Shown here in pieces: positions 34,170 to 40,854 of a stretch of DNA of 64,000 nt. The DNA is from Anaerolineales bacterium. Lineage in GTDB: Bacteria; Chloroflexota; Anaerolineae; Anaerolineales; Villigracilaceae. Every line of letters begins with the position of its first letter. The first letter of the stretch is position 1. The DNA lies in NCBI GenBank assembly GCA_030583925.1, contig CP129482.1, positions 2,542,001 through 2,606,000 on the forward strand. The letters run 5' to 3'. The position numbers and the translations under genes are program-made. The notes beneath the pieces were generated by a model. That model was given only the letters and a program-made list of their open reading frames with translations. It made no database searches and was not told the origin of the DNA.

Positions 34170-34961
34170 CTATGACGACGGAAGCCAAAAACGGAGCCAA
34201 CTCCCGTTCTCGCGCAGGGAAAACTGGATTCCCGCCTGCAACGTTTCCAACGCCGACGCGGCATCCCCGCCCAACGCCCCAGCGATTCTCGCATCCTGAA
34301 TCCTGCCAAAAATCCGCGTGCGGAAGTTGGGAATCCACGCAAGGACTTGCCCATAGCGCGCCGCGTTCAACGTCACAAAGGGCCAAGCACGCCGCGCAGG
34401 TCCGCGCGCGAGCAGCCAGCGCAAGGTTTGCAGCGCGTTGAAATCGAGCCCGGCGACCGCCTCCAGATCGTCAATCAATAACAGCATGGACTGACCCGCG
34501 CGCGTATTCCCATGCGCCCACGCGGCAAGAGACAGCAGAAAATCCTGCCCGCTCGAATCGTACGAGGAAAATACCCCGAGGCAATGCGGCAAAGTTCGAA
34601 TATCCTCCCATTCATCCGCGTGACTGGTGACAACTCCAAATTTCACCTCCGACGGTTGATGCGTGAGAACGAGCGCACGCGCGATGCTTCTCAAAAACGC
34701 GGTCTTGCCTCCGCCGGCATCGCCCGCGACGAGAACCGGTCCCGGCACAGAATCGTGCAAGTTCAGCAACACCGGCAATCCATCCGTTGCCATGCCGAGG
34801 AAGAGCGCCTCACGCGGGAGCGAACCAAGTCCGGCGAGGACCTCGCTCAACGCAGGCGCGGCAAGCAGAGGTCCGGGATGAAGCGTCGGCGTTTGCGAAT
34901 CCACTTTGAGCTCAGCCAGCGCTTCCAACGCCAGCGAGAATTGACGATTGATGGGCGGCAT
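34170..34961 (-). CDS. Short FtsK-like P-loop ATPase
   Basis: A 263-residue ATPase with Walker A VLVAGDAGGGKTAFLRSIAR and Walker B QSMLLLIDDLEAV, arranged as in FtsK/SpoIIIE motors. FGVVTSHADEWEDI and LPHCLGVFSSYDSSGQDFLL match the segments between them. It lacks membrane helices and the gamma domain. The ATG at 34961 has a strong AAAGGAGG. A LexA-type box sits just upstream, so it may be DNA-damage induced. Function unknown; a role in DNA handling or division control during SOS is an inference. Confidence 0.78.
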   Translation of the reverse strand: MPPINRQFSLALEALAELKVDSQTPTLHPGPLLAAPALSEVLAGLGSLPREALFLGMATDGLPVLLNLHDSVPGPVLVAGDAGGGKTAFLRSIARALVLTHQPSEVKFGVVTSHADEWEDIRTLPHCLGVFSSYDSSGQDFLLSLAAWAHGNTRAGQSMLLLIDDLEAVAGLDFNALQTLRWLLARGPARRAWPFVTLNAARYGQVLAWIPNFRTRIFGRIQDARIAGALGGDAASALETLQAGIQFSLRENGSWLRFWLPSS

Positions 34962-34979
34962 ACGTCCTCCTTTCAATTT

Positions 34980-34993
34980 AGAACGTATGTTCT
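34980..34993 (-). promoter_or_regulatory. Candidate LexA (SOS) box
   Basis: AGAACGTATGTTCT fits the Gram-positive LexA core GAAC-N4-GTTC, including the RNRY centre of the Bacillus consensus. It lies 19 bases upstream of the ATPase start codon, next to a -10-like TAAAAT on the minus strand. Confidence 0.6.
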
Positions 34994-35050
34994 ATTTTAA
35001 CCACGCCGCCCCACACGTCAAGGATTTGAAACTTAAAGTTTGAAAGCAAA

Positions 35051-35093
35051 GTTGATGCGGCACGATTGGCTTGGCCAATCGTGCCGCATCAAC
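35051..35093 (-). terminator. Long perfect hairpin after the cystathionine beta-synthase gene
   Basis: Two perfect 20-base arms (35051-35070 and 35074-35093) with a 3-base loop, seven bases beyond the CBS stop. Only a weak T-rich tail follows on the minus strand (CTTTGCTTTC). It could act in both directions. Confidence 0.6.
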
Positions 35094-35099
35094 TGAGAG

Positions 35100-36509
35100 T
35101 TAAATTTTCCCCGCCACGTAATCCAACACGTCAATTTTTGTCAGGATGCCAACGGGTCGACTATTTTCGACAACCAACAGCGCCAAGCCACTTTTCAATG
35201 ACGGCATCGCCTCTTCAAGTGGCGTATCGGGCGGGAAGGTTGCGCCTGCGTGTTGGATCAAAGAATCGATCGGCTCATCCTGCGTGTGCTGATGTTTATC
35301 AAGCATGTGATTGAGCAGGTCCACTTCTTCGATCAAACCGACCAGCGCTCCGTCCGCGCCGACGACGGGCATTTGCGAAATGCCATGCTGGTGCATAACG
35401 GCGACTACCTTGCGAATCGAATCACCCAGTGTCGCAGAATATAAAACTTTGTCGGGCTTGGCGATCAGCAAGTCGCCAAGGGTAGTTTCGCCGAATTCCA
35501 TCGAGAGGAAACCGAACTCGCGCATCCATTTGTCGTCGTAAAACTTTGAAAGATAGCGCGAACCCGAATCCGGGAGCAAGACAACCGCCAAACGATCTCC
35601 GCTCAATTTGCGACAATATTTAATCGCGCCCGCCAGTGCGGAACCGGACGAACCGCCCGCAAAGATTCCCTCCTGCCGCACCAACTGTCGCGCCCACAAA
35701 AACGATTCGCGGTCGCCGGCGCGTTCGATTGCATCCACCACCGAAAGATCGAGCGCAGTTGGCAGAAAGTCTTCGCCAATGCCTTCCACCTTGTACGTTT
35801 TCGGATACGCGCCTTCGGGAATCGTCCCTTTGTTTTGCCAGATCTCAGTGAGGATCGAGCCTTCTATATCCACGCCGACGATTTGAATCTTCGGATTCTT
35901 CGACTTGAGAAACCGCCCTACGCCGGTGATCGTCCCGCCGGTTCCCATGCCGATGATGACGTCGGTCACTCGCCCGTCGGTCTGACTCCACAACTCGGGA
36001 CCCGTGGTCAACTCATGTGTTTTGGGGTTATCGGGGTTGTGATACTGATTCGCCAAAATCGCATTCGGCGTTTCGCGGACGAAGCGTTTCGCAACTTCGT
36101 AATACGAGCGCGGATCTTCCGGCGCGACAGCGGTCGGCGTGATGACTACCTTCGCCCCATACGCGCGCAATAGCAAAATTTTTTCGTTGCTCATTTTGTC
36201 GGGCATGACAAAGATAGTTTTATATCCCTTCAACGCCGCCGCAATTGCAAGACCTACGCCCGTGTTTCCCGATGTCGCTTCGACGACTGTCCCGCCGGGT
36301 TTCAACTCCCCACGTTTTTCAGCCTGCTCAATAATGAAAGCCCCCACCCGATCCTTGACCGATCCGCCCGGGTTCATCCACTCCAATTTTGCATACAGCG
36401 GAACCGGCAGGTCTTTCGCAATCCGCCCTAATCGCACAAGCGGCGTGTTTCCCATCGCGCCCAGAATGTTGTCATAGACTCGTTTATCCGTCGAAACTGG
36501 CAGGCTCAT
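35100..36509 (-). CDS. cbs: Cystathionine beta-synthase (PLP domain plus two CBS domains)
   Basis: A 469-residue enzyme of the transsulfuration branch, joining serine and homocysteine, or using O-acetylserine and sulfide in related members. The PLP lysine is in NPGGSVKDRVGAF, the phosphate loop region is EATSGNTGVGLAIA, and GTGGTITGVGRFLK follows. Two CBS domains lie at about 340-400 and 410-469 and may sense adenosyl ligands. AAGGAG precedes the ATG. It lies next to a VapBC pair and then the CysO-dependent cysteine operon on the same strand. Confidence 0.92.
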   Translation of the reverse strand: MSLPVSTDKRVYDNILGAMGNTPLVRLGRIAKDLPVPLYAKLEWMNPGGSVKDRVGAFIIEQAEKRGELKPGGTVVEATSGNTGVGLAIAAALKGYKTIFVMPDKMSNEKILLLRAYGAKVVITPTAVAPEDPRSYYEVAKRFVRETPNAILANQYHNPDNPKTHELTTGPELWSQTDGRVTDVIIGMGTGGTITGVGRFLKSKNPKIQIVGVDIEGSILTEIWQNKGTIPEGAYPKTYKVEGIGEDFLPTALDLSVVDAIERAGDRESFLWARQLVRQEGIFAGGSSGSALAGAIKYCRKLSGDRLAVVLLPDSGSRYLSKFYDDKWMREFGFLSMEFGETTLGDLLIAKPDKVLYSATLGDSIRKVVAVMHQHGISQMPVVGADGALVGLIEEVDLLNHMLDKHQHTQDEPIDSLIQHAGATFPPDTPLEEAMPSLKSGLALLVVENSRPVGILTKIDVLDYVAGKI

Positions 36510-36569
36510 TCTCGCTCCTTGGGTTGGGATGAGGGTATTTTACCAGCAGAACATTCCTATTTTTTGCTC

Positions 36570-36598
36570 TTGACAGGGTACAGGAATGCATCCATAAT
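36570..36598 (+). promoter_or_regulatory. Promoter of the vapBC operon
   Basis: A consensus TTGACA at 36570-36575, 17 bases of spacing, then CATAAT at 36593-36598. Confidence 0.75.
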
Positions 36599-36615
36599 GG
36601 TTCCAAAATGGAACC
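36599..36615 (+). promoter_or_regulatory. Palindromic operator of the vapBC operon
   Basis: GGTTCC-AAAAT-GGAACC, a 6-bp inverted repeat directly after the -10 box, over the expected transcription start. It is the likely site for autorepression by the antitoxin or the VapBC complex. Confidence 0.65.
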
Positions 36616-36628
36616 GCGAGAGGCAAAT

Positions 36629-36874
36629 ATGACAACCATCACAATTAAGAACATTCCTGAGGAAATCTACGAGAGGATTAAACTCCAGGCGAAAGTAAAT
36701 CGTCGCAGTGTAAACAGCGAGATTATTTCTATTTTTGAACACGCCGTTCAGAAACGAACGCCAATGGATGTAAAAGAGATCCTTGAACACACTCGCAAAA
36801 TCCGTGAATTGACCGCGCATTACACCATCAGCAACGAGGAACTTACTCGCTGGAAAGAAGAGGGGCGCGAATGA
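36629..36874 (+). CDS. vapB: VapB/FitA-like ribbon-helix-helix antitoxin
   Basis: An 81-residue protein starting MTTITIKNIPEEIYERIK, the beta strand and first helix of a ribbon-helix-helix DNA-binding domain. A second helix follows at RRSVNSEIISIFEHAV. The C-terminal acidic and basic tail would bind and block the toxin. The ATG at 36629 has GAGAGG upstream. Its stop overlaps the toxin start (ATGA). Base composition is AT-richer than that of neighbours. Confidence 0.9.
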   Translation: MTTITIKNIPEEIYERIKLQAKVNRRSVNSEIISIFEHAVQKRTPMDVKEILEHTRKIRELTAHYTISNEELTRWKEEGRE

Positions 36875-37275
36875 TCGTTGTTGATGCGAACATGATCGGA
36901 TATTTTTTCATTACAGGCGACTATTCGCCGCTGGCAATCCAAGTCTTCGAAAAAGATCCTGACTGGTACGCTCCCATGTTGTGGCAGAGCGAAGTTCGGA
37001 GCATTATCACTCAATATGTTCGTTACAAAAAAATGCCCCTTGCACAATCCCAGCAATTGATGAATGAAGTGCACGATCTAATGCTCGAACACGAACGCTT
37101 TGTGTCATCAAATTTGGTGCTTGAACTGGTAGCAATTAGCAAATGCAGTTCTTATGATTGCGAATATATCGCGTTGGCAAAGGAAATGAATCTGAATTTG
37201 GTCACCTTCGATAAAGAGATATTGCAAGAGTTTCCGCAAATTGCCATCTCTCCAAAAGATTTCATTGCCATTTGA
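36871..37275 (+). CDS. vapC: VapC-like PIN-domain toxin ribonuclease
   Basis: A 134-residue PIN nuclease. The metal-binding acids are D5 in MIVVDANMIGYFF, the glutamate in LWQSEVRSII, and aspartates in SSYDCEYIALAKEM and VTFDKEI. VapC toxins cut RNA, often tRNA or rRNA loops. It is translationally coupled to the antitoxin by a 4-base overlap. All catalytic residues are present, so it should be active. Confidence 0.9.
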   Translation: MIVVDANMIGYFFITGDYSPLAIQVFEKDPDWYAPMLWQSEVRSIITQYVRYKKMPLAQSQQLMNEVHDLMLEHERFVSSNLVLELVAISKCSSYDCEYIALAKEMNLNLVTFDKEILQEFPQIAISPKDFIAI

Positions 37276-37278
37276 TGA

Positions 37279-37312
37279 AAAAATCTCCCGGCAAATTGCG
37301 GGAGATTTTTTA
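37279..37312. terminator. Bidirectional terminator between vapC and moeZ
   Basis: A perfect 12-bp stem, AAAAATCTCCCG with CGGGAGATTTTT, and an 8-base loop. It has T-runs in both reading directions and separates the convergent vapC and moeZ genes. Confidence 0.88.
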
Positions 37313-37315
37313 TCT

Positions 37316-38467
37316 TTAGTACACAGGCAAATTCGTATCTACTTCCCGTGCCCAGGCGTTGATGCCGCCCTTGAGGTTCTTCACCTTCTTGAACCCCGCG
37401 CTTGCCAACAACTCAAGCCCGCGCGCCGAGCGACCGCCCGATTTGCAGAAAATCACCATTTCCTCCGCCGAATCGAGCTCGGAGAGCCGCGCGGCTAATT
37501 GACCGAGCGGAATGTTGACCGCGTTCGGCAAAGCGGAAATTTCCAGTTCGTGCGGCTCGCGGACGTCGAGCAACTTGAAGTGATTGCCCTTCATCCGCTC
37601 GGACAGTTCCTGCACGGTGATATCTTTCCCCGCGCCAGCGGAGCCTTCTTCGTGATCATGGCTTGGAACGCCGCAAAACTCTTCGTAGTCAATCAATTCT
37701 TTGATGTCAGCGTTCGGTCCGCACACGCGGCAGTTTGGATTCTTCTTCAATTTCACAAAGTCGAACGACATGTCGAGCGCGTTGTACAACAGAAGTTTTC
37801 CGATCAACGGCTCGCCAATGCCAAGCAAAACTTTCAACGCTTCCGTGGCTTGGAGAGTGCCAATCGTGCCAGGCAAAACTCCCAACACGCCGCCCTCAGC
37901 GCACGAAGGGACGAGTCCTGGCGGTGGCGGCTCGGGGAAGAGACAGCGATAGCACGGTCCCTCTTTGGCGTAGAAGACGCTCACCTGCCCATCGAAGCGA
38001 TAGATGGAGGCGTATACGTTCGGCTTGCCGAGAAAGACCGCCACGTCGTTGGTGAGGTAGCGCGTCGGGAAGTTGTCGGTGCCATCTAGGATGATGTCAA
38101 AATCCCCTGCGATGCAAAGCGCATTTTCCGACGTGTATGGCTCGTTGTAAACATCCACTTGAACGTCTGGATTCAAGTCAATCAGTTTATCCCGCGCGCT
38201 TTCCACTTTTAACTTGCCGACAGTAGATGTCCCATGAATCACCTGCCGTTGGAGGTTGGACGAGTCAACCACGTCGTAATCCACCAGCCCGATGCGACCG
38301 ATGCCTGCCGCAGCAAGATACAGCGCGACAGGCGAGCCGAGTCCGCCCGTGCCGATGATGAGCGCGGACGAGCCTTTGAGTTTGCGTTGACCATCCAAGC
38401 CCACTTCAGGAATCAGCAGGTGGCGCGAGTAACGCAAAATTTCATCGCGAGTTAAACCAGGGAGCAT
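37316..38467 (-). CDS. moeZ: MoeZ-like adenylyltransferase/sulfurtransferase with rhodanese domain
   Basis: A 383-residue E1-like enzyme. The nucleotide-binding motif is LIIGTGGLGSPVALYLA. Zinc cysteines lie in CYRCLFPEP and CRVCGPN, and the catalytic cysteine region is VPSCAEGGVLG. The rhodanese domain (about residues 285-383) has the active loop FCKSGGRSARG. Such proteins adenylate the C-terminal GG of MoaD/CysO-type carriers and put sulfur on it. The start follows the carrier stop by one base, with GGGAGG upstream, so the two are translated together. Confidence 0.93.
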   Translation of the reverse strand: MLPGLTRDEILRYSRHLLIPEVGLDGQRKLKGSSALIIGTGGLGSPVALYLAAAGIGRIGLVDYDVVDSSNLQRQVIHGTSTVGKLKVESARDKLIDLNPDVQVDVYNEPYTSENALCIAGDFDIILDGTDNFPTRYLTNDVAVFLGKPNVYASIYRFDGQVSVFYAKEGPCYRCLFPEPPPPGLVPSCAEGGVLGVLPGTIGTLQATEALKVLLGIGEPLIGKLLLYNALDMSFDFVKLKKNPNCRVCGPNADIKELIDYEEFCGVPSHDHEEGSAGAGKDITVQELSERMKGNHFKLLDVREPHELEISALPNAVNIPLGQLAARLSELDSAEEMVIFCKSGGRSARGLELLASAGFKKVKNLKGGINAWAREVDTNLPVY

Positions 38468-38468
38468 G

Positions 38469-38741
38469 TCAACCTCCCGCAATCGAAGGGACTAGAAGCA
38501 CGCGCGCGTTCTCGTCGAGTGGAGTTTTCAATCCATCCAAATCTTTGATGCTGTGACCGCCGACAAACACGTTGACGAACGGACGCAGTTCTGTATCGCC
38601 GTTGAATAGATGCGGCTTGAGCGGCGGATATTGTTCGACCAAATGATTCATCACATCGCCGATGGTCGCGCCTTGCACAAGAACTTCCGCCTGCCCATTT
38701 GTGTATGGGCGCAAGGGTGTAGGAATTTTCATCGTAGGCAT
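38469..38741 (-). CDS. cysO: CysO-like ubiquitin-fold sulfur carrier
   Basis: A protein of about 90 residues in the MoaD/ThiS/CysO family ending in PSIAGG; the C-terminal GG is the thiocarboxylation site. RPFVNVFVGGHSIKDL and LDENARVLLVPSIAGG are typical. Starts at 38762, 38741 and 38732 are possible; 38741 gives the size of Mycobacterium tuberculosis CysO. Its context with CysM, a JAMM protease and MoeZ supports a role in cysteine synthesis rather than molybdopterin synthesis. Confidence 0.9.
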   Translation of the reverse strand: MPTMKIPTPLRPYTNGQAEVLVQGATIGDVMNHLVEQYPPLKPHLFNGDTELRPFVNVFVGGHSIKDLDGLKTPLDENARVLLVPSIAGG

Positions 38742-38847
38742 ATTTTCGTTTTCCAATTTCATTTGCCACAGACCACACGGACTTCAACATGCAACAACGC
38801 CCGTGCGATCCGCGGCAAGACTTTACTTGAACTTGATTCTACTGCAA

Positions 38848-39153
38848 CTACGCGGGGACAGGGTCACATCCCGCGCGCGCCACAACCGCTTCGCACGTGG
38901 ACGCGGGCGTGATCTCCACCGAGCCAGCCATCGCAAACGGTTGCATGAACTGTTCGACGTACGATTTATCTTCCGCCTCCACGATCAACACAAACGTGTG
39001 CTGGTTATCGAGCACGGCATCGGCAAGCAAGTCAACGCCGAACTTGCGCGCATTCTTCTTCTCAACATGTTGCACAAGCATCTCGCCCATTTCAGGATTT
39101 TTCGCTGGGCAGGTTTCGGCGCTGTGCTGATGACGAACAAAATAGAGAGACAT
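38848..39153 (-). CDS. Conserved small protein with HSAETCP motif, function unknown
   Basis: A 101-residue protein starting MSLYFVRHQHSAETCPAKNP and ending PASTCEAVVARAGC. It probably has a ferredoxin-like alpha-beta fold, as in small YCII or DUF3303-type proteins; the family name is not certain. The cysteines in ETCP and TCE could be functional. It sits inside the cysteine operon, 10 bases after the JAMM gene and 106 bases before the cysO start used here, so a part in sulfur transfer is a reasonable guess. Confidence 0.75.
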   Translation of the reverse strand: MSLYFVRHQHSAETCPAKNPEMGEMLVQHVEKKNARKFGVDLLADAVLDNQHTFVLIVEAEDKSYVEQFMQPFAMAGSVEITPASTCEAVVARAGCDPVPA

Positions 39154-39163
39154 TTGAAACTCC

Positions 39164-39574
39164 TTAGATGGTTTGAATTTTTTCTTCGACGAACTGCAAA
39201 CGGTCTTCGCTCAATTTCCATGAACGGCTTTCGACGGCTTTGCCCGACTGAACGCTGGTTATGATGTACGAGAAGTGCGGCAGCGCGTGTTCGCGATCAA
39301 ATTCGGATGGACGATTCGGATGATCTGGATGCGAATGGAAAACGCCGATCAGACTCAGGGTCAGGCTGTCTGCCGCTTCTTCGGCTTTCGCGTACTCTTC
39401 GGCAGTGATCAAATAGCGGTTATGCCGCGCCGACTCTTCCCGCGCGTTCGAGAGCGGAAGGATTCGCTCGACGCGTCCATCCGCGCCGACGAGGAATCCC
39501 GCGCCCTCCTCGGGGTAAGCCTCCTCCCCATGCGCGTGGATTTGAGCCAGTAACTCTTTCGAAATGGTTAGCAT
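39164..39574 (-). CDS. mec: JAMM/MPN+ metalloprotease (Mec-like)
   Basis: A 136-residue zinc isopeptidase. The JAMM motif is complete: glutamate in YPEEGAGFLVG and H-x-H-x10-D in FHSHPDHPNRPSEFD. In M. tuberculosis, Mec removes the newly made cysteine from the CysO C-terminus. Neighbours cysM (three bases upstream) and cysO support the same step here. Confidence 0.9.
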   Translation of the reverse strand: MLTISKELLAQIHAHGEEAYPEEGAGFLVGADGRVERILPLSNAREESARHNRYLITAEEYAKAEEAADSLTLSLIGVFHSHPDHPNRPSEFDREHALPHFSYIITSVQSGKAVESRSWKLSEDRLQFVEEKIQTI

Positions 39575-39577
39575 CCC

Positions 39578-40555
39578 TCACCCCTGCCCTCTCCCAGTGG
39601 AAGAGGGAGTCTGTTCCCACAATTCTTTATCGCTCAAATATTTATCTCCTGAATCTGGAAAGACAGTGACAACGACACCTTGATCCAACTCTCTAGCCAC
39701 GCGTAACGCCGCGACCATCGCCGCACCAGACGAGATGCCAACAAACAATCCCTCTTCACGAGCCAAACGCAAGGTCATCTCACGCGCCTCCTCAGTTTGC
39801 ACTTCGAGATTCTCGTCCGCAAACAACTCGTCGTAAATCTCTGGCTTGATGGCGGATGGCATGTGCTTGAGACCTTCCAATCCGTGGAACGCGGCATCGG
39901 GCTGAAACGCGATGACTTTGACATCGGGCAAGCGCTCGCGCAAATATTTGCCCGTACCCATCAACGTCCCTGAGGTGCCAAGCCCCGCGACGAAATGCGT
40001 GATTCGACCCTCCGTCTGCTCAAGCATTTCTGGTCCCGTAGATTTGTAATGCGCTTGCCAGTTGGCGGGATTCTCGTACTGATTCGCGTACCAATACAAA
40101 TCAGGCTTTTCAATTGCAAGTTTGCGCGCTTCCACGATCGCGCCATCCGAGCCTTCGATGGGATCGGTGAGAATCAACTCCGCGCCGAGGGCGCGCAAGA
40201 TAGCGAATCGTTCGGGGCTGGCGCTGGCTGGGATGGTTAGCGTGACAGGGACTCCCAGCGATGCGCCGAGGGTTGCATACGCAATGCCCATGTTGCCCGA
40301 AGTCGAATCGAGCAGACGCTTTCCGCTCGTGAGATCGCCGTTCGCTAACGCGGTTTGGATGATGTTGAGCGCGGGTCTATCCTTGACGGAGCCGCTTGGG
40401 TTGAACCATTCCGCTTTGGCGAAAACTTTCACGGCTTGGGGCAGGTCCCCCGTCACGCGGCGAAGCGGGATGAGGGGCGTGTTCCCCACGTACGCGGCGA
40501 GTCCATCTTCTCGTACAGAAAAAGATTCGGCGAGTCGGTTATCGAGTAATGTCAT
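39578..40555 (-). CDS. cysM: CysM-like cysteine synthase
   Basis: A 325-residue PLP enzyme. The lysine is in NPSGSVKDRPALNI, the phosphate loop in LDSTSGNMGIAYATLG, and GLGTSGTLMGTGKYL follows. In the CysO pathway the substrate is O-phosphoserine and the sulfur donor is CysO thiocarboxylate; that this enzyme uses them is inferred from context. The ATG at 40555 has AAGGAA upstream. First gene of the operon cysM, mec, unknown, cysO, moeZ. A leader of about 200 nt precedes it. Confidence 0.93.
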   Translation of the reverse strand: MTLLDNRLAESFSVREDGLAAYVGNTPLIPLRRVTGDLPQAVKVFAKAEWFNPSGSVKDRPALNIIQTALANGDLTSGKRLLDSTSGNMGIAYATLGASLGVPVTLTIPASASPERFAILRALGAELILTDPIEGSDGAIVEARKLAIEKPDLYWYANQYENPANWQAHYKSTGPEMLEQTEGRITHFVAGLGTSGTLMGTGKYLRERLPDVKVIAFQPDAAFHGLEGLKHMPSAIKPEIYDELFADENLEVQTEEAREMTLRLAREEGLFVGISSGAAMVAALRVARELDQGVVVTVFPDSGDKYLSDKELWEQTPSSTGRGQG

Positions 40556-40573
40556 TGCTTCCTTGGAATCAAA

Positions 40574-40671
40574 AGCAGTCAACGGGCAAACAAAAAGACG
40601 GCGAACAAACGCCACACGTTGCAGAATTTTGCACGCGGGGGTCGTCCGACCGTCTGAGTCCGTTGACTGCT
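40574..40671 (-). ncRNA. Structured leader RNA of the cysteine operon (candidate attenuator)
   Basis: Perfect 12-bp outer arms, AGCAGTCAACGG and CCGTTGACTGCT (40574-40585 and 40660-40671). Inside lies a 6-bp stem, AGACGG with CCGTCT (40596-40601 and 40650-40655), which on the minus strand ends in TTTTTGTTTG. Further small hairpins (GGCG/CGCC, TGCA/TGCA, GGTC/GACC) are possible. It lies 18 bases upstream of cysM, after the leader peptide. No match to a T-box (no GGTACCGCG-type sequence). Confidence 0.5.
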
Positions 40672-40692
40672 GGGGATTCGCTCAGGCGGTGG

Positions 40693-40737
40693 TTACGAGC
40701 CCCGCCCGATACACAAGCAATGTTGGAATGGTTTCAT
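40693..40737 (-). CDS. Possible cysteine-containing leader peptide
   Basis: A 14-codon frame, MKPFQHCLCIGRGS, within the 5' leader of the cysM operon, about 17 bases after the predicted transcription start. Two of its codons are cysteine, separated by one residue. No Shine-Dalgarno sequence is seen. Ribosome stalling at the cysteine codons could alter folding of the stems at 40574-40671. Function is inferred from position and content only. Confidence 0.4.
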   Translation of the reverse strand: MKPFQHCLCIGRGS

Positions 40738-40760
40738 AGTTTGGTTACCAGATGTCCGCT

Positions 40761-40788
40761 ATTGTATGGTTCTTACGAAGATTGTCAA
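40761..40788 (-). promoter_or_regulatory. Promoter of the cysM operon
   Basis: Minus-strand TTGACA (40783-40788), 16 bases of spacing, and TACAAT (40761-40766). Predicted start is near 40754, giving a leader of about 200 nt. Confidence 0.7.
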
Positions 40789-40803
40789 GCCAAATATTCA
40801 TGG

Positions 40804-40832
40804 TTGCTATCGGTGATGAAAATCTCTATAAT
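40804..40832 (+). promoter_or_regulatory. Promoter of the SNase-like gene
   Basis: TTGCTA (40804-40809), 17 bases of spacing, and TATAAT (40827-40832). It is back to back with the cysM operon promoter. Confidence 0.7.
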
Positions 40833-40854
40833 GGAGTCAACCACGGAGGCAGAC

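Noticed and set aside
40555..40760. T-box or known riboswitch before cysM
   Set aside because: No T-box sequence of the GGTACCGCG type, no specifier-loop pattern that I can place, and no recognised SAM or cysteine riboswitch core. It is kept only as a candidate attenuator.
40549..40854. Upstream extension of the SNase-like frame by about 100 codons
   Set aside because: The extension runs through the cysM leader and both promoters. The internal ATG at 40855 has GGAGG and starts just before the SNase fold.
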